In this document: positions 39,801 through 51,649 of the stretch, piece by piece | How positions within the stretch are numbered: position 1 is the first letter of the stretch | Layout: the number at the start of each line of letters is the position of its first letter | Assembly (NCBI RefSeq): GCF_051106095.1 | Contig: NC_135785.1 | Coordinates: 219,529,045 to 219,593,044, forward strand | Source: Pogona vitticeps | Lineage: Eukaryota; Chordata; Lepidosauria; Squamata; Agamidae | DNA length: 64,000 bases | Direction of reading: 5' to 3' | Translations under genes and position numbers: made by a program | The notes under the pieces: model-generated | The model's database searches: none | What the model saw: only the letters and a program-made list of their open reading frames with translations | Told to the model about the DNA's origin: nothing

Positions 39801-42800
39801 TCCTTTCACGTAGCCCTCCTCTAGCATTCTTATGTCTTTAAAGATTCTTAAGGAAAGATTTTTCATAAGAGACTTGCCAATTACTGCTTACAACATCCAG
39901 ATCTGAAATTGCTGGAAGTAGAAAAGGAGGCACTATATACAAGTCATGACTTGTTCTCAAAGGTTTGGCAATTTCCAGAGAAATTGATGGATCAAGGTCA
40001 ACTGAAGCTTACTAAGTTTTGGTTTTAGAAAAATAATTCCCATATCTGAATTGCACCTAAATCATAGGTACAATAATGGAGTTGGAAGAGGCCTTAAAGG
40101 CCATCAGATCCAACCCCCTGCTCAGTGCAGGATTCCACATCCAAGCAAATCGGACGGATGGTTCTTCAGTTTTCTCCGGCATTGAGAAATGCCAGAGGTC
40201 ATGGGTTCCCTTGTCCTACTGCTCTAGCAGTTAGGAAGTTTTTCCAGATATTCAACCTAAACCTGCCTTTCTGTTGCTTGAACCTATAATTGCATACTAA
40301 GTCCAACACACAGCCTGGCCTACTTCATGGACTCCCGGCATCATGCAGGGAGCAAAAGCAGCTTTCTGCATCAGTGCTGCAAATCCAGGTTCAGTGGCCC
40401 TAAAACAGCTCACCCTTTATATTCTCTCTTTTTTCCTTGGGTGACAAAGTTTTCCACCATTAAAGAAATGGAGAGTGGGATGCTGTTAAAGAGAATGGCA
40501 GCACCTCATCTGGGAAAACACTTCACTTGGGGGGGTGGGTAAGGCCTTATCACTGGGCATTTGGACATGAAGGGTTGATAATGAAGATTCTGATCTCAAC
40601 AGAGTTTAAACATTCAAGTTCACAAATACTGCAATAAAAGCAGCAATGTCATTTTTTTAATGGATTGTTGTGCTGTGTTGTCCTTAAATGTATTTTTAGT
40701 ATGGACTGTTGTTAATATAATACTTGTTTAATTCTTTTTTAGCATTTGTATACTCACTGTGTCTAGCTTTTAAATATTGTCTTTTAATTGTTGTAAGCCA
40801 CCTTGAGTCCTTTCTAAGGACAAAGGCAGGGTAAAAATATTTTAAACAAACAAACAAGTAAATAAAATAATTAATCCTCCACCATTCAGTCAACAAACCA
40901 AGCAAAAGGTGCAGAATCCACTGGTTGCTCATACTTCCTTCTGGAGACTTGAGATTACTTTGAAGAAAATGTAAAGTTTAAAAAATGACAGATTTCAAGA
41001 GAAAATTGGACAACATCTGTCACATCTGTTTTGATTTGGATTCCTGTATAGATCAGGGAATTGGACTTGATGGCCTTATATGCCCCTACCAACTCATTTA
41101 TTCTGTGATTCTATATGCAATTTCTTGATCTTCATAGCATGTGGATTGTTCCTTTTTGGAACTTCTTCGTTACAGTGTTTTATTCTTGCGTTTCTTATAT
41201 ATGATAATTTCATATGCAATGCTCACACACCTCATCTAAGTGTATCCAAATGACACCCAACCTCCAAAGCCCTGCACTCATTTTGCAGTTGCTGTTTAAA
41301 CTTGCAAACAGGGACTCCTCTTGGATTATCTCTATAATCAACCCAGGCAAAAAGCCAGTGTTCCCTTTTACACCTCTGCAGTAACTCTGGCACACCTAAG
41401 GGCTGACTTGGTATTGCCCTTTTAAAAATAAGAATTTTTTTTTTTGTAAAACAAGAGCTTTGATTACTTTGATGACACTACAGAAGTTATTTATCATGGC
41501 ACATGGTGCTATATGTGGGTATAATATCTTGTGGGTGCTATCTACAAAGTAATAAGCTTTGTAAATCAAAGTGTTTTACTTAAAAGAAGTAAAAAGGTTC
41601 AGTGAGCAGCTTCCTTATAAATAGGTAGATACTTGCTTTGACTGAAGTACTAAAAAGTACCACCCATTTATTCATAACTTTTTCACAAACAGACCACTCT
41701 TGTTTCAACTCTTAAACTCTGACTGACTAGTAGATTCTGGAGTGGTAGCACGATAGCAACACTACATGACTGTCCCTCTCCCTCTCTTCTATTCAAAACT
41801 GAACCTCTCCAGCCAGGAGCTGTAATGACCCATCAGGTTACAGTTCTACTCATAAACATTCGGGCATGCTTTTCAGCTGCCTTAACTGTCACTCCTGTCA
41901 CATATCCTATAGTTGCAGTCACTTATCATTTGAGCCAATACAAACCGACCCAAAACATATACAGTACAGAATTGCCACAAAATATTTTCTTAATATTTAA
42001 AGATTTTTTTTAAAAAAAAATCTTCATAAGTAACATTCTAATTAAAACTCTTATTTAATTTAAGTTGCTCTCCTCTGTTATTACCACACCCATTATCCAC
42101 AGTAGAGCTCGCTTGTCCATGACCTTTTCTGCTTTGATAGTATCCACGAGGGAGAAGAGTGTGGTGTCATTTGTGCAGTGTGCTTCATGTACTGGTTTTG
42201 ACATAAAACATGGATTAGGAAGTGCATATATTTTTGGGGGGGAGTACACCGTGTTGTGTTAAGTGGGAAAGTAATTTATAAAATGGCTGACAACTCTTTC
42301 CATGTTTCCCAGTTTGAGATGATGTCTGTGATTCTAGTGAGGACTTGACAAGACCATGGTTAAAGTAATCAGAAATATCATTTCACCCTTTACAGTTATC
42401 AATTTTCTTGCTGATCTTTATTTTTCTTCCTTTCCTATAGCATAGTCAACACTGGTCTAACTGTGTATCGTGATAAAAATGCTGTCACCCACTTTGCCAT
42501 TGCTGGAGGTAAGACTGTATTTATTTGGAGGCATTTTTGTGACATTTCACATGCCAACAGGGTTATGCTCAAAATCCTGCAAGGTAGGCTTCAGCAGTAT
42601 ATGGACCGAAAACTTCCAGAAGTAGAAGCTGGATTTCAGAGGGGCTAAAGAACTAGAAACCAAATTGCAAACATACGCTGGATTATGGAGAAAGCCAGAG
42701 AGTTCCAGAAAAACATCTACTTCTACTTCATTGACTACTGTACACAAAAGCCTTTGACTATGTGGATCACAACAAACGATGGCAAGTTCTTAAAGAAATG

Positions 42801-45800
42801 GGAGTGCCTGACCACCTTATCCATCCCCTGAGAAATCTATATGTGGGTCAGGAAGCAACAGTTAGAACTGTATATGGAACAACTGATTGGTTCAAAATTG
42901 GGAAAGGAGTACGACAAGGCTGTATATTGTCTCCCTGCTTGTTTAACTTATATGCAGAATACAACATGTGAAAGGCAGGACTGGATGAATCCCAAACTGG
43001 AATTAAGATTGCCGGAAGAAATATCAACAACCTCAGATATGCAGATGATACCACTCTGATGGCAGAAAGTGAGGAGGAATTAAAGAACCTCATAATGAGG
43101 GTGAAAGAGGAGAGCGCAAAAAACAGTTTGAAGCTCAACATCAAAAAAACTAAGATCATGGCCACTGGTCCCATCACCTCCTGGCAAATAGAAGGGGAAG
43201 ATATGGAGGCAGTGACAGATTTTACTTTCTTGGGCTCTATGATCACTACAGATGGCGACAGCAGCCACAAAATTAAAAGACACCTGCTTCTTGGGAGGAA
43301 AGCGATGACAACCTAGACAGCATGTTAAAAAGCTGAGACATCACCTTGCCGACAAAGGTCTGCATAGTCAAAGCTATGGTTTTTCCTGTAGTGATGTATG
43401 GAAGTGAGAGCTGGGCCATAAAGAAAGCTGACCACCAAAGAATCAATGCTTTTGAATTGTGGTGCTGAAGGAGACTCTTGAGAGTCCCCTGGACTGCAAA
43501 GAGAACAAACCTATCTATTTTGGAGGAAATCAACCCTGAGTACTCACTGGAAGGACAGATCCTAAAGCTAAGGCTCTAATACTTTGCCCGTATCATGAGA
43601 GGAGAAGACTCCCTGGAAAAGACCCTGATGCTGGGAAAGTGTGAGGGCAAGAGGAGAAGGGGACGACAGAGAATGAGATGATTGGAGAGTGTCATCAAAG
43701 CTACCAACATGAATTTGACCCAACTCTGGGAGGCAGTGGAAGACAGGAGAGCCTTCCATGCTCTGGTCCATGGGGTCACAAAGAGTTGAGCATCATTTAA
43801 CGACTAAACAACAACAATGTTTGGTGAATATGGGGTATTAATTAGAGAGGATTAGGTTCAGTGCTACAGAGGCTTGTTTCTTAATCCATTGAGCTTCACT
43901 AGTTATCTTGACTCCATATTAAGTTAATCAGTAACATCTGCTCTTGTTTGAAATTAACATTTGGAATTTATGTTTATTTCCTATTCATTTCAGAGAACCC
44001 TACTTCCACATGCCTGTGCTTATGATCATAGTGTTAATATTATACCGTTTTAATGGTTCTTTAATGAAATACTGTATTCTTAAAGAATTATGAAGTTAGA
44101 GGATTCATAAATGTCTAAGAGTAGTTTTACTTTGTACCAGCTTCCCTTAGCGTAGGCTCCATTGAACTTAGCAGGGCTTATTTCTTTATGATGGGCAGAG
44201 AAGTATTGAAGAACATTGTAGTTTGTCTGTCTATGTACACTAGGCCTGTTTTATGTGCATTGGAAATCTATCCAAGGAGTAACACATTTCTTAACTACCT
44301 GAGTTGGCTTCTTATATTGAGAGAAGCCATTTGTTCTTCTGAAAAGTACTCTTAAGTGGTTCCAGTTTGTATTTTGGACATGCAGGAATTAAATCTTAGA
44401 ATTTAAAAAAAACCTCAATTCCTGGTCTAAATTCTTAGTCGGTGTGTACTGTTGTGAATTTGCTCCAGATTTCTGACATTCTGTAGATGCCACCCAAATG
44501 AACTTCCATGTGAGTGACAACATCAAATAGAGTATAAAGTATGTTGTGTAGGGTGTGGTTCATATCCTGCTACCAGACCATGTTGTTTTTCTGTTGGGAA
44601 ATAGGAGCAGAAATTGAGGCTCTTACAGATTCTGTATTGCATTGTATTGCAATGTTTTTCCCAGCTTTGTTGACTACTTTGAAAATTATCATGCCAGCAT
44701 CCAAATTATATCTACTTTCCCATCTATGATGAGAATTTTAGAAAAGAACCCCATCTTGCTGGAACACTTCTGCTTTGCGCACTGTATATCCCCTTTTTTT
44801 AAATCCTAAATCTCAGCTATCTTAATGCATTCAAAGAATCATAGGATTGTAGAGCTGGAAGGCATTGCAGCGGTTAGTTATCGAGTACAGAAGTAGGACA
44901 TGCCCCACTGATATACGGTCATCCAATCTCTACATAAAAATCAGCAGTGAGGGAGACTTCTCCTTCCAAGGTAATTCATTCCATAGTCAAAACAGCTTTT
45001 ACTGTCAGGAGGTTCTTTCTGACGCTATTGGAACTCATTGTTGTTGCTTATGAACAGTTGGCACTCACAGTGGACACCTCTGGTCAGTTAAACTGAATTA
45101 GAAATAACAGTACAGTCAGGTAACTTATTGTATCTGAGTCTTTTTGCAAAATGCCTTTGCTTGTGTGATTTTATTTTGTTTGGTTTCTAGGTTGTACAGG
45201 AGCCTTGTTCCGAATGCACTTGGGCTTGAGAGGTTTGGCTGGAGGGACATTTTTTGGAGCATTATTGGGGTAAGCGGCTCTTGTGTGCAAGCACATTCAG
45301 ATGTGCCAGCAATTTGAATTAGCCCGATTACAAGTCATGATAGGTTCCAAATGTCAACCCCAGCAAATTTTTGAATTTTTACAGAAAATATCCCACTCAC
45401 CTTTTGTCTCTGACATATTCTATATTCTCTTATTGATGAGGATACCTGTCTTTATGTTTCTCACATCCTACATTTTTTTCTCACCTTAATACTCATAGTT
45501 TTGCAAATCTTTTTACCCTCTTGTACTTCTGAAGAATTGGGCAGAGGTACTGACTTTTCTAAATGATAGCAGTATGATGCTGTTAATTTGAAGGATGTAT
45601 TGCTCCTTTGTTCTTAGACAGCTTTGCTGCTTAGCATATTCTTCATGCAGACCCTAAACATTTAAATATGCACCAACAATAGGGTAAACAGAAAACTGAT
45701 TGTTTAGGGCAGGCTATAGTGTTGCAGGTTTGAGAAATCTGACTTAAAGACCCTCAGCTTTCTTCTCCTTGACTCTGCCAAGGCATTTCTGTGGCCTGTC

Positions 45801-48800
45801 TGCTGCTCTCTTGGGCACTGGCCCAGAAGGTTCCAGTGTTTCACTTCGTGTCTTTCCTCGCAAAAGGCTGAATGGTGGAGAAAACTTCCTCCATTGGGAG
45901 TCACTGCCTCAAGGCACCCTGAAGTAGAGTTCCTGAAGCTTTCTTTCTCATTGGAAAGATTATTCGTATGCTGGATGGAGAAACATTAGAGCTAGTAAGA
46001 GTGTAGACATCCGGGCAGGGGTGAACAAAATGTAGTTTTTGGGCCATATGCAGCACTTCAGGCCCCAAATATAACCAGCATCCCTGTCTCCAACTTCCCC
46101 CAATTAATTTTTTTAATTGCTCAAAAGTCATCTTCTGTGTGGTATAGGAGACAATGTTGCCATGTTTTGAACCCCTTGACCCCCACCTGCCAAAAAGTTT
46201 TAAATTTCTCTGTGTGTGTTTAATTATTTATATATATTTTAAATTCATTTAATATTATTTATTGGGCAAAATCTTTTTAGTTATCCCTGTCAGCACAATG
46301 TAGTTATCATAAATTTCAGCGACAAACCATTGGCATTGAGAAGTTAGCATTAAGCATTTGCTGTTGCTCACTGAGTTGTACAGCCTTGCATCCAGTAGCA
46401 AATGCCTGTGGAAACTTCTTAACTTCCATAAGTTTTTTGCTAAGATTTATACCAATTGTATTCTGCTGGTAGGATTTGGGGGCAATAATTAATTATAAAT
46501 TTAGAAACATTATTTTGGAAAAAGTAAAATCTTGTATTTGTCATGTCTTAATTATGCTTGGGTGAGGAGGTTTTTTATTTTATTTTATTTAAGGAAATTA
46601 ATCAATAATGTCACTATTTAATAGATATATAAATAATTCCATTAATTAGTAATATTTATTTTTGAATTAATTAAATGTATTTTTTTAAAAAGAAGCTAAT
46701 TAGCCACTTTATCCACAACCCTTCGAAATTGCAATTGCTAAACAGTCTGAAAAATGGCTCTCAACCCTGCCAGAGTTGCACACACCTGGTTGTTGTTGTT
46801 TGTTGTTGTTGTTGAGACCAGGAAGAAAGGGCAATTGCTCAGTGGTGCACATGCTTTGTATATAGAAGGTCCTAAATTCCGTCCCAGGCAACTCCAATTA
46901 GGGCTGGAAAAAACTGCTTCCTTGAAATCCTGCAGAGCTGCTGCCAGTCTGCGTCAGTAGTACTGAGCTAGCTAGACCAAAGTTCCTAGGTTCTTCTTTT
47001 GCCACATTCACTGAACATATGCAGAAGAATATCTAAAAAATGCTGCTTTGATAAGGATGGTAATACATCTACAAGGAATCATCAGCTAGTGAGACTATAA
47101 TAATAGGAGGAAAGAATGATGGGTTCTTTTACCAAATCTAGGATGTTATTTCTATTGTACTACAATGTTCATTCTAATGTATTTTAAACAATCAGTGATA
47201 CAGGAAGGGGGGAACACTGCCATGTTTACCATTCACAGTGGAATTAAGCGTTAAGTTGTGTCTGCATCTGAAAAGGAATTTGATTAGTGGGGGAAGAGAA
47301 AGATGTAGGGACTGGCAGAGATAATGCATCAGTGACTGTGAGACTAGCGCTCAGTGGTTCATAACTGCTGTAATTATTAAGATTTCCACATTGCTAAATG
47401 TGCTTTCTTTCCCATCTTCCTACAGTATCCCTGCAGGAGAGTTCCAGATTGTTCTGCAAAAGCTTTCTGGTGTAACTTCTGATGAGGGAAGAAAGCAGAA
47501 GCAAAGGGAGCTATATGAACAGAAGATGAGAGCATGGTAAGAAACCAGTGCTATTCTGTTTTAATTGTTAGCTTTGGTACTGAACCTGGTTAGATCTACC
47601 GTTAAGAAAAGAAAAATTAAATCTCAGGCTGTGAATAGACTGACAAGCTGAATCAAAGTGATTTGGATTTTCTGTAGTTTGATTCCTAGCCTATCTTGCA
47701 GTTCAGTTCACTTTTAGTGATCACATGGGCCACAGATTGATGCAATCCTCATTTCAGGCCACAGCCTGCCTCCCTCTCTCCCTCTATTCCTACCTCTACC
47801 AATCCTTTGTTTGTTGTCATGCTGCTTGATTATTAAAGGGTTGCACAGCATTAAGGAAGAGGTAGCAGCCTTGCAAAGTTCTTTATAATGTACACAGAAA
47901 TATTCACACATACCACAGAAACACGTGTAATCTTCTGTATTTTTAATCCTGTATTTCATTTGGATTGTTTCTATTTGTAGAGAATTTGTTGATTCTTTGG
48001 ATTTAAGCAGAATTAGGAAATATATAGTTGCAATGACACTATAGCACTTTAGAGAGTAAAATTCAGCAGAGTCTATTTACAAATATACATAGAGAATAGC
48101 ATCTTAGATACAGACATAAAACTGGCAGCATAACATGATACAATATGTAATACAGAATAAATTATCTGACTTATAGCAGGTAGCTTGTCCCCTTAACACA
48201 TGTCTCTTATACATCTTTGGATCAAGTCACATCATTGTACACCAGCTGCACAATATTAAGTCTTTAATGTTGACACACACCTGAATCCACTCTGTACAAG
48301 ATCAGCCATTTAACATTCACTGTACAACATTACATTTAATACATTTCTAGATTAAAAATCTCAACATTATTTCATAGGGATTTTAAATTTTTTTCTGTGT
48401 GGAGTGATCTCGTCCTAGTGTATCAGTGGAATGACTAAACACTACACTTGGTTGGTTTTTTTTCAAAAAAGAACAAAAGATTGGGACACTCAGGGGACAG
48501 ATCACAGGGGCGGATGTTCCCATGGTCCCTAAACATCTTGCCCCAACTGCCTGTTGTCACCACAACATCACCCTTATCCTTTTGCGGGGGGAAACGACTA
48601 ATGAAATAGGGAAAAGTCAGTTCAAATTGTTTTGGCTTGAAAACAAATAGAAGCCCCCAACAGCAGAGAAAAAGACTCCCATGTTGGGACCAAAAAGGGC
48701 TGGACTGATTCAAATTGGCCTTTGTGTCATGTGATAAATAGAAAGGAATCAAATTCATCTGCTGTGTAACTGGAGGAAATCCTGTGGTATTTGACTGCAT

Positions 48801-49762
48801 AGTTACAGCCTCAGTCTGCTTGTCTATAGAGTTCTTTCTTTTTTCACTAGTTTTTATTTCAGCATTTTCTGGAATATCTGCTTAAATAAACCGGCAACTG
48901 TAGAAACATCCAAATGCAATCAATACGGGGTCCATGATTGGGTATCAACATGTTCTCAAAATCTACAATGGTTGGCATGCGTGCGCACACACAGAAAGAA
49001 AGAGAGAGAGTCAGAGTGTAGACATTTCAGGCATATTGATGCCTTATTTATGTCCTTTCAGCCTTCCACCATGAGAAAATGGGACATTCTGGAGGAAGTT
49101 TGCAAGGTGCCCACTTTTCTGTGTGCACCTTGCAAACTCTTGCAAACAAAGAGGTGCACTCTTTGTCAGGCGTCATTGCATGAACAGCTTTATCTCAGCT
49201 GAGGCGGCATTGAGGAGAAGAGTCCTTCAGCAGGTGGAGGACCTCTCCTAAGTCCAACTCAAATGATTTTTATACCTTCAGGGCTAGGTAAAAGGTGAAA
49301 GATTTATACGATCTGAAGAGAAACCAGAGTATTTCACGGCTAGGTGAATCTCTCCTCTGCCCCACCCTAGAACTGTAGGCTTTGGTAAATCCCATCTCTT
49401 AGGGTGTCTGAACTGTATTGTTTAGATTATTCCTTTTTTCTGGTGGCTGGAGACGAAGACTGGTTCAGCCAGAGTTGGTACCTCTCTTTTAAGGGGGCCC
49501 GAGCACCACATTATTGGCTGATCAGTTCTGCCTGTGGAAGTGAGTAGGAGGGAAAACCCATCTCTTGAGGATGTCCTTCTTCTGCTACATAAAATGAAAA
49601 TTTCACGGGGAGTGCCAATTTTCCTTTTTGTTCTCTAAATATTTTAACCTTTCTTCTTTATTCAGGGAGAAGAATCTTAGCACCACAAAGAGCATTTTAG
49701 GAGAAACAGATGATGTTTCCGGGGGAAAAACTGAGGAGAGAATTTCTGGGAAGATGCAGTAG
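36667..49762 (+). CDS. TIMMDC1: TIMMDC1, complex I assembly factor with Tim17-like domain (7 coding exons)
   Basis: This multi-pass mitochondrial inner-membrane protein acts in assembly of the membrane arm of respiratory complex I (ND1 module). Exons 36667-36815, 37845-38010, 38774-38862, 42441-42508, 45191-45269, 47426-47536 and 49666-49762 join in phase with GT-AG borders to 759 nt, or 252 residues. Diagnostic stretches are SGWERLRAL (38-46), [12 protein letters not shown] then [37 protein letters not shown] (106-125), [14 protein letters not shown] and [17 protein letters not shown], all close to human. Glycine-rich hydrophobic segments at about 62-83, 126-142, 150-163 and 172-188 fit the four membrane spans of the Tim17/22/23 family. 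The chosen ATG is the first in frame after a stop at 36571. The protein is about 33 residues shorter than human (285), missing sequence at both ends. POGLUT1 lies upstream on the same strand. Confidence 0.93.
37845..38010 (+). CDS. TIMMDC1: TIMMDC1 coding exon 2
   Basis: Encodes [20 protein letters not shown] and the first membrane span, through [20 protein letters not shown] (residues 50-105). A long pyrimidine tract precedes the ACAG acceptor; the donor is GTAAGG. Confidence 0.94.
38114..38376. mobile_element. TA-type MITE, CAGTGGACCCTCGACTTACG subfamily
   Basis: Left end CAGTGGACCCTCGACTTACG and right end GTAAGTCGAGGGTCCAGTG are inverted repeats with one mismatch. The left flank is TA; the right flank has changed. 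Internal repeats of CTGTAAGTCGA. TIMMDC1 intron 2. Resembles pogo/Tigger ends. Confidence 0.82.
38774..38862 (+). CDS. TIMMDC1: TIMMDC1 coding exon 3
   Basis: Encodes [20 protein letters not shown] and RVAAFVGTF (residues 106-134), nearly identical to human [21 protein letters not shown]. The acceptor is TCTGCAG and the donor GTAAGT. Confidence 0.95.
39380..39701. mobile_element. hAT MITE, TAGAGATGGGC family, copy 2 (palindromic)
   Basis: Ends TAGAGATGGGGGTATTCATA and ATATACCCCCATCTCTA. A perfect 8-bp duplication CTAGAGAG flanks them (39372-39379, 39702-39709). The pairing runs deep into the element: CACAGGTGGAAATAATGAGG against CGTTATTTCCACCTGTGG, and CCTTCCTATCGTCTGCAATG against its near inverse at about 39560-39590. 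TIMMDC1 intron 3. Confidence 0.92.
40062..40290 (-). mobile_element. CR1 LINE 3' fragment (minus strand)
   Basis: AATGGAGTTGGAAGAGGCCT, AACCCCCTGCTCAGTGCAGG and CAGTTAGGAAGTTTTTCCAG are the inverse of the CR1 3' end. TIMMDC1 intron 3. Confidence 0.85.
40765..40868 (+). mobile_element. L2 3' tail fragment
   Basis: TTGTTGTAAGCCACCTTGAG, GGACAAAGGCAGGGTAAAAA and an AAAC/AAAT-rich end. Diverged. TIMMDC1 intron 3. Confidence 0.65.
41030..41118 (+). mobile_element. CR1 LINE 3' terminus (plus strand)
   Basis: ATTGGACTTGATGGCCTTAT, CCCCTACCAACTCATTTATT and CTGTGATTCTATATG end in the CR1 octamer-like tail (ATTCTATG). Confidence 0.8.
42441..42508 (+). CDS. TIMMDC1: TIMMDC1 coding exon 4
   Basis: Encodes [20 protein letters not shown] and AG, matching human [22 protein letters not shown]. 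The acceptor is CCTATAG and the donor GTAAGA. A Bov-B LINE copy begins only about 40 bp after the donor. Confidence 0.94.
42549..43818 (+). mobile_element. Bov-B (RTE) LINE, about 1.27 kb 3' part
   Basis: The + strand encodes, in broken frames, Bov-B reverse transcriptase and C-terminal segments in order: [40 protein letters not shown], the ADDT motif, [40 protein letters not shown] and the 3' tail with GACTAAACAACAACA. It has several stops and indels, so it is inactive and 5'-truncated. It starts about 40 bp after TIMMDC1 exon 4 and lies in the same orientation as the gene. Confidence 0.92.
44837..45060 (-). mobile_element. CR1 LINE 3' fragment (minus strand, degenerate)
   Basis: AATCATAGGATTGTAGAGCT is the inverse of the CR1 octamer tail. 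Degenerate coding phrases follow (TCATTCCATAGTC, ACTGTCAGGAGGTTCTTTCT). Ends about 130 bp before TIMMDC1 exon 5. Confidence 0.75.
45191..45269 (+). CDS. TIMMDC1: TIMMDC1 coding exon 5
   Basis: Encodes [18 protein letters not shown] and TFFGALL, matching human [26 protein letters not shown]. The acceptor is TTCTAG and the donor GTAAGC. Confidence 0.94.
45272..46800. other. TIMMDC1 intron 5, first part
   Basis: AT-rich; no exon recognised. 46570-46690 is a low-complexity ATTTA-rich stretch. Confidence 0.35.
46834..46997 (+). mobile_element. tRNA-derived SINE (TTGCTCAGTGGTGCAC head)
   Basis: A box TTGCTCAGTGGTGCACATGC, B-box-like TAAATTCCGTCCC, then CTGCAGAGCTGCTGCCAGTC and AGCTAGACCAAAGTTCCTAG, the layout of a SINE abundant in squamates. 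The B box is damaged. TIMMDC1 intron 5. Confidence 0.75.
47426..47536 (+). CDS. TIMMDC1: TIMMDC1 coding exon 6
   Basis: Encodes [15 protein letters not shown] and a charged stretch ending REQ-like ([13 protein letters not shown]). It aligns with human [25 protein letters not shown], but more loosely than earlier exons. The acceptor is CTACAG and the donor GTAAGA. Confidence 0.87.
47540..49660. other. TIMMDC1 intron 6
   Basis: No recognised repeat. 48040-48400 is AT-rich with repeated ACAATATGTAATACA-like phrases. Open frames here have no family likeness. Confidence 0.35.
49666..49762 (+). CDS. TIMMDC1: TIMMDC1 last coding exon
   Basis: Completes the Trp codon of exon 6 and encodes a hydrophilic tail, [16 protein letters not shown] then [15 protein letters not shown], before TAG. 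This tail is shorter than the human one and shows little residue identity; position, acceptor (TATTCAG) and phase support it. No AATAAA occurs in the 250 bp before the repeat block at about 50.0 kb. Confidence 0.78.
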
Positions 49763-50012
49763 TTTTAAGAATTTGTCCCAAATCATCAGTGACGAGAGAA
49801 CTGTGACACACAGAGGAATCTTGTGTTCTCCATAATCCTTGCTGACCAAGACACAAAAAACTGTCCTAAGAAGGGCTCTTAGGTTTGGTCATGTAAACAT
49901 ACAAAATGGAAATTTTGGCTCCAGAGGATAACTACCTGCTTTTTTGTTAAACAAGGAAAAACTTGAGTGCCTCAGTGCATGTGTTAGTGAATTAAAAAAG
50001 GAACAGAGAAGT

Positions 50013-50395
50013 ACCGTATTTTTCGCTCCAAAGGATGCAGCTCTGCATAATATGCACCTAATTTTTAGGGGAGGAAAAAAAGGAAAAAAATACTCTGGCA
50101 ATTTCCGCCTGCTAGGCCTGCGGGGTGGTGGTGGTGGTGGTGGTGGTGGAAGACGGCTGGGAAGGGAACGTGGTGATTTCGGCCTGCTAGGCCCACGGGG
50201 GTGGTGGTGATGGAAGACAGCTGGGAAGGGTCAAAACCACCACCTTCCCTTCCCGGACACTTCCCAGCCGTCTTCCACCACCACCACCCGCGGGTCTAGC
50301 AGGCCAAAATCGCCACCCCCCCGTAGACCTCAGGCAGCTTACCTGACCTTCCTCTGCAGCTTTTCCCTAACTGATGCATATGTGGTAATAGCCAC
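50013..50395. repeat. GC-rich foldback repeat, smaller copy
   Basis: Begins TACCGTATTTTTCGCTCC and CACCTAATTTTTAGGGGAGG. Two forward units with GCCTGCTAGG (50107, 50182) follow, then an inverted unit with CTAGCAGGCC (about 50296), ending CCCCGTAGACCTCAGGCAGC. Same order as the larger copy that follows. Confidence 0.75.
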
Positions 50396-50440
50396 TATGC
50401 TCTGTTCAAAAATCCTGCAGTATCTCCTTCAAATAGTCTG

Positions 50441-51480
50441 CCACCGTATTTTTCACTTCATAAGACACAGGTCTGCATAAGAGGCACCTAATTTTTAGGG
50501 GAGCAAAACAGGAAAAATATTCTGGCATTTTCAGCCTGCTAGGCCTGTGGGGTGGTGGTGGAAGACGGCTGGGAAAGGTCTGGGGAGGGAAAGGAAGTTG
50601 GCAATTTTGGCCTGCTAGGTCTGTGGGGTGGTGGTGGAAGACGGTTGGGAAGGGTCTGGGAAGGGAAAGGTGGCGATTTCGGCCTGCTGGGCCCTTGGGG
50701 GGGGGGAAGATGGAAGTGAAGAGAAGGTGGCGATTTTGGCCTGCTAGGCCCCGGGGGTGGTGGTGGTTGAAGATGGCTGGAAAGAGTCTGGGAAGGGAAG
50801 ATGGCGGTTTCAGCCTACTAGGCCTGCGGGGGTGGGGGTGGAAGATGGCTGGAAGGGTCAAAACCATCACCTTCCCTTCTGTTCCCGGATCCTTCCCAGC
50901 TGTCTTCCACCACCACCCCACGGGCCTAGCAGGCCGAAATCACCATCTTCCCTTCCCAGACCCTTCCCAACCGTCTTCCACCACCCCCCGCGGGCCTAGC
51001 AGGCCGAAATCACCATCTTCCCTCCCCTTCCCAGACCCTTCCCAGCTGTCTTCCATCCCCCCACTGCCTAGCAGGCTGAAATTGCCATCTTCCCTTCCCA
51101 GCCGCCTTCCACCCCGCAGGCCTAGCAGGCCAAAATCGCCATCTCCCCTTCCCAGCCATCTTCCACCCCACCCCCCGCAGGCCTAGCAGGCGGAAATCGC
51201 CATCTTCCCTTCCCTTCCCTTCCCAGCCATCTTCCACCCCCACCCCCCATGGGCCTAGCAAGCCAAAATCACCACCACCACACACACCCCGTAGACCTCC
51301 GGGGGCTTACCTGGCCTTCCTCCGTTGTTGGGGCGAAAGAGCTACCAAGAAGAAGCCTCTTTCGCCACCTACAGTTAGAATTTAAATTGCACCCTTTTTT
51401 ACAGTATTCACTCGATAAGACGCACACACGTCCCCCCCCTTTTTTGGAGGAAAAGGTGCATTTTACAGAGCTAACAATAC
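50441..51480. repeat. GC-rich foldback minisatellite, larger copy
   Basis: Begins CACCGTATTTTTCACTTCAT and ends near GCTTACCTGGCCTTCCTCCG plus TACAGTATTCACTCGATAAG, the latter resembling the inverse of the start. Forward units of about 70 bp carry GCCTGCTAGG-type motifs near 50534, 50610, 50682, 50739 and 50812. From about 50878 the units are inverted, with CCTAGCAGGC-type motifs near 50925, 50992, 51065, 51119, 51179 and 51252. The unit includes GAAGACGGCTGGGAAGGG and GGTGGTGGTGG. The whole is a palindrome of two opposed tandem arrays, probably inside a DNA element. Confidence 0.8.
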
Positions 51481-51649
51481 AGTATATATATATTTCCCTA
51501 TGGGATAAATGGATTGGTTTAAGTGAGATCATCAGGAATGAGCAGTCTGCATATGAATGCAATGACTTATAACAGGGTAGGGGCCTACAGAAATAATTTG
51601 CAATTTCTTATTTCACAGCAGATTATTTCAAGTAGTTTAGGCTTCTGAA

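Noticed and set aside
48040-48400. Separate gene or 3' UTR within TIMMDC1 intron 6
   Set aside because: Only AT-rich sequence with weak internal similarity; nothing supports a gene.
50406-51285. 171- and 187-codon proline/glycine-rich frames
   Set aside because: Low-complexity translations of the minisatellite on both strands, with no gene structure.
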